This document shows positions 35,934 to 45,036 of a DNA stretch of 64,000 bases, piece after piece. Under the pieces are notes generated by a model that was not told the DNA's origin, did no database searches, and saw nothing but the letters and a program-made list of their open reading frames with translations. Source of the DNA: Rhizobiaceae bacterium (GTDB taxonomy: Bacteria > Pseudomonadota > Alphaproteobacteria > Rhizobiales > Rhizobiaceae); NCBI GenBank assembly GCA_025698895.1, contig JAILWO010000003.1, positions 434,001 to 498,000 of the forward strand. The letters are read 5' to 3'. The translations under genes and the position numbers were made by a program. The first letter of the stretch is position 1, and the number at the start of each line of letters is the position of its first letter.

Positions 35934-36689
35934 TCACCGGCAGGCGCGGTAGCCGTTCCTGCGATCCTTGATGTCGAAGTGGAAGTGGTCGGCATGGGCG
36001 GCGTCGTAGCCTGGCCCCAGCACGGTCGTGAAATACTGGCAGCCGTCGTTGCGCACCGACTTCAAGAGGCCGCGCTCGCGAAAGGCGAACCAGCCCGGTT
36101 TCCTCACATCGATGTCCTTGCCGCTCTTTAACTCGATGCGCATCACGTCCAGCGCGTTGCCCTTGGAATGTTCGGACGCGGTCGACGTGCCGGCGATGCG
36201 CCGGCATGAATAGCTCGAACCCTGGTGGATCGTCTTGACGCCGGAGAAATAGCGCCAGCGCGCGGCGGGTGCCAACTCGTTCTTCGTCCATTTCGCGAAG
36301 GCCGCGGCCATGTCGCATGACAGCGTCGCGGCCGGCTTCATACCGATATTGCCGGACAGCCCCGTGACTTCGACCGGCCAGTCGATGCGACACGCGCCGC
36401 CGTCATTTATGGGCGCGATGTCGCGATACTTCACGCCAAGCCGCTTGAGTTCGCGACGGCAGGCCACTTCGTCCGGCGGCATGACAGCGCGCTCGGTCAT
36501 CGGCGCGTTGAAGCGCGGAAACCCGACCATCATCGGGTTCGACGGGACAAGCCTCGCCAGACCGCGTTGGGTGGATATCGAATCGGTGCGCGCGCCGACA
36601 TCGACGGACGGGCTCATCACGTCGGTCACCGTGCAGGCGGCGGCAAGCGCGCTCATGGCCAGCGCGGCGGCGAGAAGGGTCGTACGCAT
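35934..36689 (-). CDS. Extensin-family protein (lipoprotein), copy 2
   Basis: 251 residues. MRTTLLAAALAMSALAAAC is a signal sequence with a weak lipobox (LAAAC). The C-terminal extensin-like domain holds SEHSKGNALDVM and the final AHADHFHFDIKDRRNGYRACR, the same His/Asp layout as the neighbouring copy, which probably binds zinc. Bacterial members are periplasmic, and the fold is related to D-Ala-D-Ala carboxypeptidases of the LAS type. Start at ATG 36689. Tandem paralogue of 36792-37649, same strand, 102 bases apart. Confidence 0.85.
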   Translation of the reverse strand: MRTTLLAAALAMSALAAACTVTDVMSPSVDVGARTDSISTQRGLARLVPSNPMMVGFPRFNAPMTERAVMPPDEVACRRELKRLGVKYRDIAPINDGGACRIDWPVEVTGLSGNIGMKPAATLSCDMAAAFAKWTKNELAPAARWRYFSGVKTIHQGSSYSCRRIAGTSTASEHSKGNALDVMRIELKSGKDIDVRKPGWFAFRERGLLKSVRNDGCQYFTTVLGPGYDAAHADHFHFDIKDRRNGYRACR

Positions 36690-36791
36690 TACAAAAGTCC
36701 CCGGGTCCCTCGTCCCGAGGCTAGGGCAAAGGCGTAAACGAAAGCTCAGCGCCTCCGTTCGCACCTGTGGCCGAAATCGGGCGCGGGAACC

Positions 36792-37649
36792 TCAGCGGCA
36801 ATAGGTCGAGCCGTTGCGCCTTTCGGCCAGGTCGAAGTGGAAATGATCCGCATGGTCGGCATCCGTGCCGGGGCCCAGCACCGTCTTGAAAGGGCCGCAG
36901 GCAGCGTGCCTCAGCCGGGCGAAGAAGCGCCCGACTTTCACATCCTGTGTTTTCGAAGCAGCGATCTCGCGGCCGTCCTCGAGTACGAACCCGCCGAAGT
37001 CGATCGCGTTTCCGGTCGCGTGTTCGGAGATTGTGTCGGTGCCGCGGCGCGGGCGGCAGACATAGCCGGAGACCTGGCGCACGGTTGTGAGCCCGGAACC
37101 GAGCAGTTCGCTTGCCAGCGGCGCGACGTGCTCCTGCGCGAACCGCGCGGTCGCCTCCGCGGTCGCGCAGTTGACCAGGGCGGCGGGTTCGATGGCGATT
37201 CCTGCGCCCAGCGTCTCCATCGAGACGGGAAACGGCAGCGGGCAGTCGGCATCGTCAAGTTCGGGCGGGCGCGTCTGGAAGCGAACCCCGAGTTCGCTCA
37301 ATCGCGCCCGGCAGGCCATTTCCTCCGGCGGCACGATCGTGCCCTCGACCGGACGGGCATCGTCTTCCTCCGGCGTGGCATCTCCCCTCGCGTCTTCTCC
37401 AGAATCGTCAGAACGCTTGGCATCGGGGGCTGGTGCATGGGGCTCGTCCATCTGGGGCATTTCCGCGGGCGGGATAATGCGGCCTTCGCTCGGGCGCGGC
37501 GCGGGCAAGGGGAACTCCTCCGCCGGCGGGGCTTTCTCCTCCTCCCGCAGGATCTCAGGCACCCCAACCCGTTCAGGCAGGTCCGGAGACTGCGAAAACG
37601 CAGCACCAGCCGCGATCGTTGCAGACAGGAAGGGGAGGAGGCGCTTCAT
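36792..37649 (-). CDS. Extensin-family protein, copy 1
   Basis: 285 residues. Signal peptide MKRLLPFLSATIAAGAAFS, then a Pro/Glu-rich linker (residues 25-110, with repeated EGRIIPPAEM and EGTIVPPEEM-like motifs), then the extensin domain with SEHATGNAIDFGG and DHADHFHFDLAERRNG, paralogous to the next gene. ATG at 37649 is preceded by GGGGAGGAG. Likely cell-wall hydrolase or binding protein. Confidence 0.85.
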   Translation of the reverse strand: MKRLLPFLSATIAAGAAFSQSPDLPERVGVPEILREEEKAPPAEEFPLPAPRPSEGRIIPPAEMPQMDEPHAPAPDAKRSDDSGEDARGDATPEEDDARPVEGTIVPPEEMACRARLSELGVRFQTRPPELDDADCPLPFPVSMETLGAGIAIEPAALVNCATAEATARFAQEHVAPLASELLGSGLTTVRQVSGYVCRPRRGTDTISEHATGNAIDFGGFVLEDGREIAASKTQDVKVGRFFARLRHAACGPFKTVLGPGTDADHADHFHFDLAERRNGSTYCR

Positions 37650-37727
37650 CAACCGAAACTGGTCCGGCTGCGGCGAAGCGGCAAGCAGGGCGCGAATCAC
37701 GAAGGGTAACGCGGCGTGTCGAATCTC

Positions 37728-38153
37728 TCAGGCCACGATCGCCTGAAGCCCTTCCTCCAGCCAGTCGCCGAGCATCGGGATGCCCATCAGATAGTCGCCG
37801 GTCCGGGCTCCGACCCGGTTGCGGGCCTCGGCGATCGCGTCCGACCACTCCGACGCGTCATAGTCGCCTCGCCCGATGAACATGAGCGCGATCAGTTCCG
37901 CCTTCTCGTCGACATTGAGATCGCCGATGAGTTCGCGCAGTTCCACCGCCGTCAGGTTCTCGGTCTCTTCCTCCGCCAGCCCGTCATGCATGTGCCCGTC
38001 GGCGCTGTCGCCGTCGAACTCGACCTCGTGCTCATGGCCGTCGACATAATCATCGCGGACGTCCGCCGAGACGGCGCGCGCCTTTTCGATCAGCAGCCGG
38101 ACCATATCCGGGCCGATCGTCAGTTCCCATTCGCGCTCGAGCGGCTTCTGCAT
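37728..38153 (-). CDS. DUF3775 domain-containing protein
   Basis: 141 residues: MQKPLEREWELTIGPDMVRLLIEKARAVSADV then a His/Asp-rich acidic stretch (DYVDGHEHEVEFDGDSADGHMHD) and the DUF3775 core LNVDEKAELIALMFIGRGDYDASEW. Cytosolic, function unknown. Start at ATG 38153 or an upstream one at 38180. Confidence 0.82.
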   Translation of the reverse strand: MQKPLEREWELTIGPDMVRLLIEKARAVSADVRDDYVDGHEHEVEFDGDSADGHMHDGLAEEETENLTAVELRELIGDLNVDEKAELIALMFIGRGDYDASEWSDAIAEARNRVGARTGDYLMGIPMLGDWLEEGLQAIVA

Positions 38154-38259
38154 CGTCCTGTCTCGTCGAACCGGCGCCACAATAGCCTATTTCCCGCCCG
38201 TTGACAGGCCGTGTGACGCGTCGCATGGAGGCATTCCCGCCCTCCCGGTATTCCGATCT

Positions 38260-38610
38260 ATGTCGATCCTGCTGTCGCCCAAGGTCGCGCCGATCCTTCT
38301 GCTCGTCGCGTCCAACGTCTTCATGACCTTTGCCTGGTACGGCCATCTGAAGTTCAAGACCTCGCCGCTGTGGCTCGCGGTGATGGCAAGTTGGTCGATC
38401 GCCTTCATGGAATATTGGCTGGCCGTACCGGCAAACCGCATCGGCCACGCGGTTTTTTCGGCGGCCGAGTTGAAGACGATGCAGGAGGTCATCACGCTGG
38501 TGGTGTTCGCTGTCTTCTCGGTTTTCTATCTCAAGGAAAACCTGACGATGAACCATGTTCTCGGCTTCATGCTGATCGCCGGTGGCGCCGCGCTCGTCTT
38601 CAGGGGCTGA
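38260..38610 (+). CDS. DMT family membrane protein (DUF486)
   Basis: 116 residues with four hydrophobic helices: VAPILLLVASNVFMTFAWYGHL, LWLAVMASWSIAFMEYWLAV, VITLVVFAVFSVFYL and VLGFMLIAGGAALVF. MFM-type small DMT proteins such as this probably function as dimers like small multidrug resistance proteins. Its last 11 bases overlap the end of the convergent EamA gene. Confidence 0.85.
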   Translation: MSILLSPKVAPILLLVASNVFMTFAWYGHLKFKTSPLWLAVMASWSIAFMEYWLAVPANRIGHAVFSAAELKTMQEVITLVVFAVFSVFYLKENLTMNHVLGFMLIAGGAALVFRG

Positions 38611-39481
38611 CGCGCTGCCGGTTCGGCACGATTTCCACCGAAAGGATCGCCGCGAAGATCAGCGCGCAGCCGGCCAGCCCGATAGGCGGCAAGCGCTCGC
38701 CAAGCAGGATGGCTCCGAACAGAGCTGCGAAGACGGCTTCCGTCGACAGGAACAGCGCCGCCTGCGAGGCCGTCGTGTATCGCTGACCGATCACCTGTAG
38801 CGTGAACGCTATCCCGCCCGAGACGATGCCGGCGTAAAGCACCTCCGGCAGTGCCTGCAGGATGGGACCCGTCTCGAAGGGTTCGAGGGGGAGCGCGACC
38901 GCGAACCCGAGCCCGGCGCAGACCGCGAACTGTGTGACCGCCAGGGTGACCGGCCTGCCTGAATCGCCCACGAAGCGGGCGATGAAGATCATCTGAAGCG
39001 CGCAGAAGAGCGCGCACAGGATCGTCAGCCAATCCCCCGTCGTCAGCCGCTCCATGTTCCCGCCTGACAGCATGAATATCCCCGCGAGCGCCGACAGCGA
39101 GGCCGGCCACACCACCCGATGCGGCCATTCGCGGAACAGGCCGACCGCCAGCAGCGGCACCATCACCACGTAAAGGCCGGTCAGGAAGCCTGAATTGGTC
39201 ACGCTGGTGGTCATCAGACCGACCTGCTGCGTTGCAATGGCGGCGAACAGGAGGATGCCGATCACCGCGAACTGCCGCCATTGATGGCGCGCGACAACGG
39301 GAGTCGCCCGCCGTCCTTCCCAAACCGCGAAGGGCAGCATGGCGAGCGTGGCCACCAGGAACCGCAGCGCGATGAAGGTGAACGGTCCGATCGCCTCCAT
39401 CGCCGTGGACTGCGCCACGAAGCCCATGCCCCAAAGCGCGCCGGCGAGAAGAAGCACCGCATTGGCCTGATGTCGCGTCAT
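38600..39481 (-). CDS. EamA-family DMT transporter
   Basis: 293 residues and ten hydrophobic segments in two EamA repeats (NAVLLLAGALWGMGFVAQSTAM; TILCALFCALQMIFIARFVG; ALFLSTEAVFAALFGAILLGERL). The second repeat ends in LGERLPP, the hallmark of this family. Exporter of metabolites or amino acids; substrate unknown. Start at ATG 39481. Confidence 0.88.
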   Translation of the reverse strand: MTRHQANAVLLLAGALWGMGFVAQSTAMEAIGPFTFIALRFLVATLAMLPFAVWEGRRATPVVARHQWRQFAVIGILLFAAIATQQVGLMTTSVTNSGFLTGLYVVMVPLLAVGLFREWPHRVVWPASLSALAGIFMLSGGNMERLTTGDWLTILCALFCALQMIFIARFVGDSGRPVTLAVTQFAVCAGLGFAVALPLEPFETGPILQALPEVLYAGIVSGGIAFTLQVIGQRYTTASQAALFLSTEAVFAALFGAILLGERLPPIGLAGCALIFAAILSVEIVPNRQRVSP

Positions 39482-39813
39482 GTCCTTACCCGGTTCCGGT
39501 CGCGCCCTGCGGCGACGCGCGACCGCAATAGCATCCGACGCGCGGCGCGAAAGGTGCAGCCGAAGCCTGCCTGTTGGAACAATGGGCCGGACGGAAGGTT
39601 TTGCCGCGCCGGGGGCCTTGCCCGTTGCCTTTGGGAAACCCGGTCTGAGGCTTTTCGGGTCACTTTTTTCGTGAAATCGGGCCGTGGCGCTGCTATATTG
39701 GCGTATCAGGAGACGACGGTTCCGTCTGCCGGGGAGGCGACGGGCCGTTTTTCTTTTGTCCGGCGTGGTGTCTCCCAGGCCACGCGGGCGTCGAATTTGG
39801 AAGGACAAGGTCG
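39482..39813. other. Intergenic region holding the greA promoter and leader
   Basis: 332 bases. Besides the divergent EamA start, it holds a -10-like TATATT at 39694-39699 and the leader terminator described separately. No open frame with a ribosome binding site is convincing. Confidence 0.6.
39717..39757 (+). terminator. Strong intrinsic terminator inside the greA leader
   Basis: The stem CGG, U (wobble), CCGUC, bulged U, GCC pairs with GGC, GACGG, G, CCG around a GGGGA loop and is followed directly by TTTTTCTTTT (39748-39757). It lies about 50 bases after a likely start point downstream of the TATATT (39694) and 56 bases before the greA ATG. This would produce a short leader RNA, as the gene's GraL leader does in E. 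coli; homology is not claimed. Confidence 0.7.
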
Positions 39814-40287
39814 ATGAACAAGGTTCCGATGACCGGTGGCGGATTCGCATCGCTGCAGGAGGAACTCCGCTGGCGCCAGCAGGAAGAGCGTCCGCGCATC
39901 ATCGAAGCGATTTCAGAAGCGCGCGCGCATGGCGACCTGTCGGAAAACGCGGAATATCACTCTGCCAAGGAGGCGCAGAGCCACAATGAAGGACGCATCG
40001 CCGAACTCGAGGACCTGATCGCGCGCGCCGAGGTGATCGACGTCAGCAAGCTGTCGGGCGACAAGATCAAGTTCGGCGCCACGGTCGTTCTCGTCGACGA
40101 GGAGACCGAGGAGGAGAAGACCTACCAGATCGTCGGTGACCAGGAGGCCGACGTGAAGTCGGGCCGCATCTCCATCTCCTCGCCGATCGCGCGGGCGTTG
40201 ATCGGCAAGGAGGTCGGCGACACGATCGAGGTCAACGCTCCCGGCGGTGCCCGCGGCTACGAGATCGTGAACTTGCGCTTCGCGTGA
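39814..40287 (+). CDS. greA: Transcription elongation factor GreA
   Basis: 157 residues. N-terminal coiled coil with the acidic tip ([39 protein letters not shown], in part), then the C-terminal FKBP-like domain ([31 protein letters not shown]). Stimulates RNA polymerase cleavage of backtracked transcripts. AAGGACAAGG precedes the ATG. Leads the block greA - LPS glycosyltransferases - lrp - trxB - lsrB; the same synteny is known in Sinorhizobium. The LPS gene starts inside its stop codon. Confidence 0.95.
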   Translation: MNKVPMTGGGFASLQEELRWRQQEERPRIIEAISEARAHGDLSENAEYHSAKEAQSHNEGRIAELEDLIARAEVIDVSKLSGDKIKFGATVVLVDEETEEEKTYQIVGDQEADVKSGRISISSPIARALIGKEVGDTIEVNAPGGARGYEIVNLRFA

Positions 40288-41405
40288 GCGCGCGCCGTGC
40301 GTCCGCGACGGCGGTGAGCGCCGGGGCGAAGGTTCCGGCCGGCAAGGCAGGTGTCGACATGGGCGCGGTTGAGGTGATCGCGCCCAATTTCAAGCGCCGT
40401 CTGTCTGGCGTCACCTCCACCATCGTCCAGCTCGTGCCGCTGCAGGCCCGGCGACTCGGCATCGCGACCCTTGGTCCCGGCCTGCCCGATGCCTTGCCGA
40501 AAATGCGCGCGCGCGATCTCGCCGGATTGTGGCGACGTCCTCGCGGCAGGCCCTTCCGCGTCTGGCACGCGCGCCGCAACGTCGAGATGCTGGCCGGCCT
40601 GGTGCTGCGCGACCTCCTGCGCGCGCCGCTCCGGCTTGTCTTCACGTCGGCGTCGCAGCGGCGCCACACCGCCTGGACACGCTTTCTGATCGGCCGCATG
40701 GACGCGGTCGTGGCCACCAGCGCGCGCACCGGCGCCTATCTGTCCGTGCCGCATCGCGTCGTCCTGCACGGCATCGATGCCGCGCGTTTCTCGCCCCCCG
40801 CCGACCGCGCCGAGGCCTGCCTGGCCGTCGGTCTCGATCCGGCCTTGTCATGGGTCGGGTGCTTCGGTCGTGTGCGCCGGCAGAAGGGCACGGATCTGTT
40901 TGTCGACGCTGTGATCGCGCTCCTGCCGTCGCGTCCCCGCTGGGGCGCGGTGATCGCCGGGCGTGCGACCGCCGACCACAGATCGTTCGAGGACGAACTC
41001 AAAAAACGTGTCGAACAGGCTGGACTTGCGGGCAGAATTCGTTTCGTCGGGGAACATGCCGACATCCCGCCCTGGTATCGCGCCCTGTCGCTGTTCGTCG
41101 CGCCGCAGAGGTGGGAAGGTTTTGGGCTCACGCCGCTGGAGGCGATGGCGTCGGGCGTCCCTGTCGTCGCCACCGATGTCGGCGCCTTCTCCGAACTGGT
41201 CGTCGAAGGCGAGACGGGCACCATCGTTCCGCCCGACGATCTCGCGGCCATGACGAGCGCTGCCACGCGTTTCATGGACGACGACGGTTTGCGCGACCGT
41301 GCGGGAAGTGCTGCCATTTCTCATGTCAGGCGCAATTTCCCGCTCGAGCGCGAGGCCGGCGAGCTGGCCGAAATCTACGAAGCATTGTGGGCGGGCGCGA
41401 GATGA
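40284..41405 (+). CDS. lpsB: GT4 glycosyltransferase, LPS core (LpcC/LpsB-like)
   Basis: 373 residues. [26 protein letters not shown] at about 28-53 is the N-terminus typical of LpcC/LpsB LPS-core mannosyltransferases, and the C-terminal Rossmann domain has [19 protein letters not shown] and [29 protein letters not shown] (E-x7-E motif). Overlaps greA by four bases with a GTG start at 40284; the ATG at 40359 is an alternative start nearer the conserved block. Assigned from family and position. Confidence 0.85.
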   Translation: MSARRASATAVSAGAKVPAGKAGVDMGAVEVIAPNFKRRLSGVTSTIVQLVPLQARRLGIATLGPGLPDALPKMRARDLAGLWRRPRGRPFRVWHARRNVEMLAGLVLRDLLRAPLRLVFTSASQRRHTAWTRFLIGRMDAVVATSARTGAYLSVPHRVVLHGIDAARFSPPADRAEACLAVGLDPALSWVGCFGRVRRQKGTDLFVDAVIALLPSRPRWGAVIAGRATADHRSFEDELKKRVEQAGLAGRIRFVGEHADIPPWYRALSLFVAPQRWEGFGLTPLEAMASGVPVVATDVGAFSELVVEGETGTIVPPDDLAAMTSAATRFMDDDGLRDRAGSAAISHVRRNFPLEREAGELAEIYEALWAGAR

Positions 41406-42277
41406 CGGCGCCACCGAAAAGCCCGGCCGCTGCCGGTCGCGTCACGCTGGTCACCGTCTCCTACAACAGCGCCGCGGCTCTGCCCGGCCTGCTTGGTTCG
41501 ATCCCTCGCGGCGTCGAGGCGATCCTCGTCGACAATGGCAGCGTTGACGACACCTCCGCCCTGGCCAAGCGACACGGCGCACGTCTTGCGCGGCTCGACA
41601 CGAACCAGGGCTTCGGGCGCGGCTGCAATGCCGGTGCGCGCCTGTCCGGGCGTGAATTCCTGTTCTTCGTCAATCCCGATGCCGTGCTGGCCGAAGGCTG
41701 CGTGGAACGTCTCGTCGCGGCGTCCGACGCGATGCCGGATGCCGCGGCTTTCAATCCGACGATCCTCGACGGCGGCGGTCGCCGGCGAAAGATCCGCGCC
41801 CGCACGGTCCTCGCGCGCCCGCTCGCCGATCCGCACCCGGTCAACGGCCTTCTGCCGGTGCCGACACTCAATGGCGGCGCGCTTTTTTGCCGTCGCGCCG
41901 CTTTCGAGGCTGTCGGCGGCTTCGATCCGGCGATTTTCCTCTATCACGAGGACGACGATCTCGCCGTGCGTCTGGCGCAGGAGGTCGGGCCGCTTTTCAT
42001 CATGCCTGAAGCGGTCGTGCACCATGCCGGCGGCCATTCGTCGGGCCGTTCGGCGGCTGTTTCGCGTTTCAAGGGCTATCACATGGCCCGCGCCCGCGCC
42101 TATGTCATGGCCAAGCACGGACATGCGCTGGCGGCGCCACGAACCGTCATGCGCGCGCTGGCCGAACTGGCACTGCCGCATAATCTTCTGTCCTCGCGAC
42201 GGCGTGCCAAGCATCTGGGCCAGCTCGCCGGCGCCTGGTCGGCGCTCGCCGACGGAGGAGCCTTCCACGATGCGTAA
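41402..42277 (+). CDS. GT2 glycosyltransferase (rhamnosyltransferase-like)
   Basis: 291 residues. VTLVTVSYNSAAALPGLL is the GT2 N-terminus; the DxD-equivalent is in EFLFFVNPDAVL, and GGFDPAIFLYHEDDDLAVRL supplies the catalytic ED. Probably adds a sugar to LPS core or O-chain. Start overlaps the previous stop (ATGA); its end overlaps the FkbM gene start by eight bases, so the three are co-translated. Confidence 0.88.
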   Translation: MTAPPKSPAAAGRVTLVTVSYNSAAALPGLLGSIPRGVEAILVDNGSVDDTSALAKRHGARLARLDTNQGFGRGCNAGARLSGREFLFFVNPDAVLAEGCVERLVAASDAMPDAAAFNPTILDGGGRRRKIRARTVLARPLADPHPVNGLLPVPTLNGGALFCRRAAFEAVGGFDPAIFLYHEDDDLAVRLAQEVGPLFIMPEAVVHHAGGHSSGRSAAVSRFKGYHMARARAYVMAKHGHALAAPRTVMRALAELALPHNLLSSRRRAKHLGQLAGAWSALADGGAFHDA

Positions 42278-43033
42278 CGCCTTTCGTGACTTCTTCCGCC
42301 GCCGCCGGGTCGCGCGCCATCTGGCCGAGCATGGGCCGGTCTTTGACTATCATGGGCTGACGGTCACCGTCCCGCCCGAGGCGGGGCTGTCGGCGATGAA
42401 CGCGCTGATCCGTGGCAAATACGAGCGCGACGAGGCGGCGCTGATCCTGAAACATCTGCCTTCCGATCAACCGGTGATCGAACTGGGCGGTTCGCTGGGC
42501 GTGGTGTCGAAGCTCGCGGCGTCGCGTCTTGCGCCCGGTACGCCGCATCTTATCGTCGAGGCGAACGAGGATCTCCTGCCCGCCTGCCGCGCCAATGCGG
42601 GCGAGGGGCTACGGTCGTCCATGCCGCGCTCGCCTATGACGGGCCGACGGCGCGTTTCCGCGTTGGCCCGGAAATCCACGCCAGCGCGCTCGACGCAGGG
42701 CTGGCCGGCGGCGATTTGCGCGACGTGCCGGCGGTCACGCTCGCGGACCTGCTCGAACGGATCGGCGATCCGCCGTCCTTCACGCTGATCGCCGACATCG
42801 AAGGGGCTGAACTCGCCCTGTTCGAGCGCGAGGCGGAGGCGCTTTCACGCTGTGGGCTGGCGATCGTGGAAATCCATCCGAAGCTGTTTACGGCGGCCGG
42901 CCGCGACGAGCGCGGGTTCCTGACGCTTGCCGCCGAGGCCGGGCTGGTTCCGGTCGACCGCAGCGCCGATGTTCTCGCGCTGGCGCGCCGCGATCACTCT
43001 TCCGGCAGGTCGGGCGTTTCCTCCAGCCGGTAG
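42270..43033 (+). pseudogene. FkbM-family methyltransferase broken by a -1 frameshift
   Basis: Read in one frame from the ATG at 42270 the sequence runs MRNAFRDFFRRRRVARHLAEH ... VIELGGSLGVVSKLA ... VEANEDLLPACRANAGEG and then loses sense, stopping at 42788. From about 42608 the frame one base back resumes the same protein: ATVVHAALAYDGPTARF ... VTLADLLERIGDPPSFTLIADIEGAEL ... VEIHPKLF, to a stop at 43033. The shift lies in GGGG at 42605-42608. One missing G (or a sequencing error, or true -1 slippage) would explain it. A complete product would be 254 residues. The start overlaps the GT2 stop and follows GGAGGA. Confidence 0.75.
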
Positions 43034-43788
43034 AGCATCGCCTCGGTCAGGAAGACGTAGACGGCAAGCATCCCGGCATAGATCAGCCCCGGCCGCCCGC
43101 ACAGGAAATAGCGCTGGAGCAGATAGCTCTTCAGGAAGCGCCCGGCCGGATTGAGCCCGATCGAGGCCAGGCTCGCGCGCCGGCCCGAAGCATGCAGGGC
43201 GCGCGCCTTGAGTCGTGCATAATTGGCGATCTTGGGCGTTTCCTCCGAGATTGAGATCAGGCGGTCGTGGAGTATGCGTCCGGTCGTGATCTTCCCGACC
43301 CTTCCGTCGAGAATGAACCCTTCATGCACGGCCTGCGACGTGTCGTAGCGCGCGCGGCTCCCATGCACCAGCTTCACGAGCGAGCGCACATGCACGCCCC
43401 TGGGCGGATAGCCATAGCCTGGAAGCCAGTCGGCGCGCCGCACGGCATAGGCCGCCACGCCGGGCATGTCGGTGGGTAGCGCGTGGATCGCGGCCCGTAG
43501 CGCATCGTCCAGCTTCTCGTCGGCGTCGAGGTTGAGGCACCAGTCGTGCCGGCACTGCTCCAGCGCGAACTGCTTCTGGGCCGCATAGCCCGGCCAGTCG
43601 CGCTCGAACAGGCGGATCGGCATGCCTGACGTGGCGAGTTCCCGCACGATATCGAGCGTGCCGTCGGTCGAACCCGAATCCACCACCACGATATCGTCGA
43701 AACCGGCAAGGCTTTCCAGGCAGGCGCCGATCGTGCGCGCCTCGTCCTTGCAGATCACGAAGGCGGAGAGGGGCTTGCGGCTATCCAT
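42994..43788 (-). CDS. GT2 glycosyltransferase (WaaE/KdtX-like)
   Basis: 264 residues. FVICKDEARTIGACLESLAG, VVVDSGSTDGTLDIV and WCLNLDADEKLDDAL (DxD) are the WaaE/KdtX-like GT2 marks; PRGVHVRSLVKLVHGSRARYDTSQAVHEGF matches the acceptor side. The tail has a short hydrophobic stretch (LIYAGMLAVYVFLTEAM). Transcribed opposite to its neighbours; its 3' end overlaps the FkbM pseudogene tail by 40 bases. ATG at 43788. Confidence 0.87.
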   Translation of the reverse strand: MDSRKPLSAFVICKDEARTIGACLESLAGFDDIVVVDSGSTDGTLDIVRELATSGMPIRLFERDWPGYAAQKQFALEQCRHDWCLNLDADEKLDDALRAAIHALPTDMPGVAAYAVRRADWLPGYGYPPRGVHVRSLVKLVHGSRARYDTSQAVHEGFILDGRVGKITTGRILHDRLISISEETPKIANYARLKARALHASGRRASLASIGLNPAGRFLKSYLLQRYFLCGRPGLIYAGMLAVYVFLTEAMLYRLEETPDLPEE

Positions 43789-43903
43789 CGGTCCTCGCTG
43801 GCGCGGTTGACCGTGCTGTAGCCGCACGCGGATCGCCGGTCAAAATCTGCTTTTGCGCCGCGTGGCGGTGTGCCATTCATCAGAGCGAGAGGGGGAGGGG
43901 ATC

Positions 43904-44848
43904 ATGGCGGGACGCCTCAAATCCTTGGAACGCGGATTGCGGGGATCGCGCGACCGTCTGCTGCGTTGGCTGTTTTCCGGCCGTCGCGGTCACAAGCTTG
44001 TGCTCGACGCCCTGAGCCACGACATCACTGCCATCACGATGGATTGTGGCGACCACGTCATCTCCTTCTCTCCGAAAGAGTTGGTCGGTCGCCATCTTTA
44101 CGTGAAGGGCCATTTCGATCGCGACCGGGTCGAGGCCCTCCTCGGGATGCTCGAGGGCGCGGGGAGGATACCCGCCGGCGGGGCGACCGTGCTCGACATC
44201 GGCGCCAATATCGGGACCCAGAGCGTCTATTTCGCGAAGTCAGGCAAGGTCGCGCGTGTGCTGGCGATCGAGCCCGATCCGCGCAATCTTGCCCTTTTGA
44301 GGCGCAACGTCGCCGAGAACCGGCTGGAGGCGATCGTCACCGTCATACCCCTCGCCATCGCCGATTTCGAGGGCACGGCACAACTCTTCCGCAAGGCCGG
44401 AAATCATGGCGAGTCGAGCCTGTTGCCCGGTGCGCATGACGAGACGCCGGTCGACATCGTGGTTCGCCCGCTCGGTCCGGTCCTTGCCGATGCCGGTATC
44501 GCCGAAGACGCTGTCGATCTCGTCTGGATGGACATAGAGGGCGCCGAGCCGATGGCGTGCCGGTCGATGGAGGCGCTTCTGTCGCGCGGCGTGCCCTTGA
44601 TGATGGAGTTTTCGCCCGCGCTTTATGGCGAGAACGAAAGCCGCGAATTCGTTGCCTTTCTCGCCGGCTTCTACGGTCGCGCCATCGTCTTCGACCGTGC
44701 AGGTCACCGCGAAATCGCGCCTGCGGAGATTCCCCTCACCGGTCGCCAGTTCGACGTGCTGCTCATCGGCCAAGCCGCCACTGCTCAGCCCATCATCCCT
44801 GCCAACCTTTCCTCCGTCGATTCAATGGCCATGAGCCCGGTTCCCTAA
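43904..44848 (+). CDS. FkbM-family SAM-dependent methyltransferase
   Basis: 314 residues. ATVLDIGANIGTQSVYFAKSG is the SAM motif I, VLAIEPDPRNLALLRRNV motif II, and LVWMDIEGAEPMACRSMEALLSRGVPLMMEFSP (in part) completes the FkbM pattern. Probably methylates a surface sugar. GGGGGAGGGG precedes the ATG at 43904. An intact member of the same family as the broken gene 1 kb upstream, though only distantly alike. Confidence 0.87.
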   Translation: MAGRLKSLERGLRGSRDRLLRWLFSGRRGHKLVLDALSHDITAITMDCGDHVISFSPKELVGRHLYVKGHFDRDRVEALLGMLEGAGRIPAGGATVLDIGANIGTQSVYFAKSGKVARVLAIEPDPRNLALLRRNVAENRLEAIVTVIPLAIADFEGTAQLFRKAGNHGESSLLPGAHDETPVDIVVRPLGPVLADAGIAEDAVDLVWMDIEGAEPMACRSMEALLSRGVPLMMEFSPALYGENESREFVAFLAGFYGRAIVFDRAGHREIAPAEIPLTGRQFDVLLIGQAATAQPIIPANLSSVDSMAMSPVP

Positions 44849-45036
44849 GAAACGAAGCGCCACCCACTCGGCCTGGCTTCGCCGCTTCTCGTCGCCAAGG
44901 TGTTGGATAGCCAGCCAGTGTTTTGGGGCACTCATGCCCGAATCCCGGGTGTCGGAGGTGCCGAGGAAAGAAAATCTATCAACACCCCCTCGCACCGCCC
45001 CGATAATCCCAGCGCCTAAGGAGGGCCGGAGGAACG

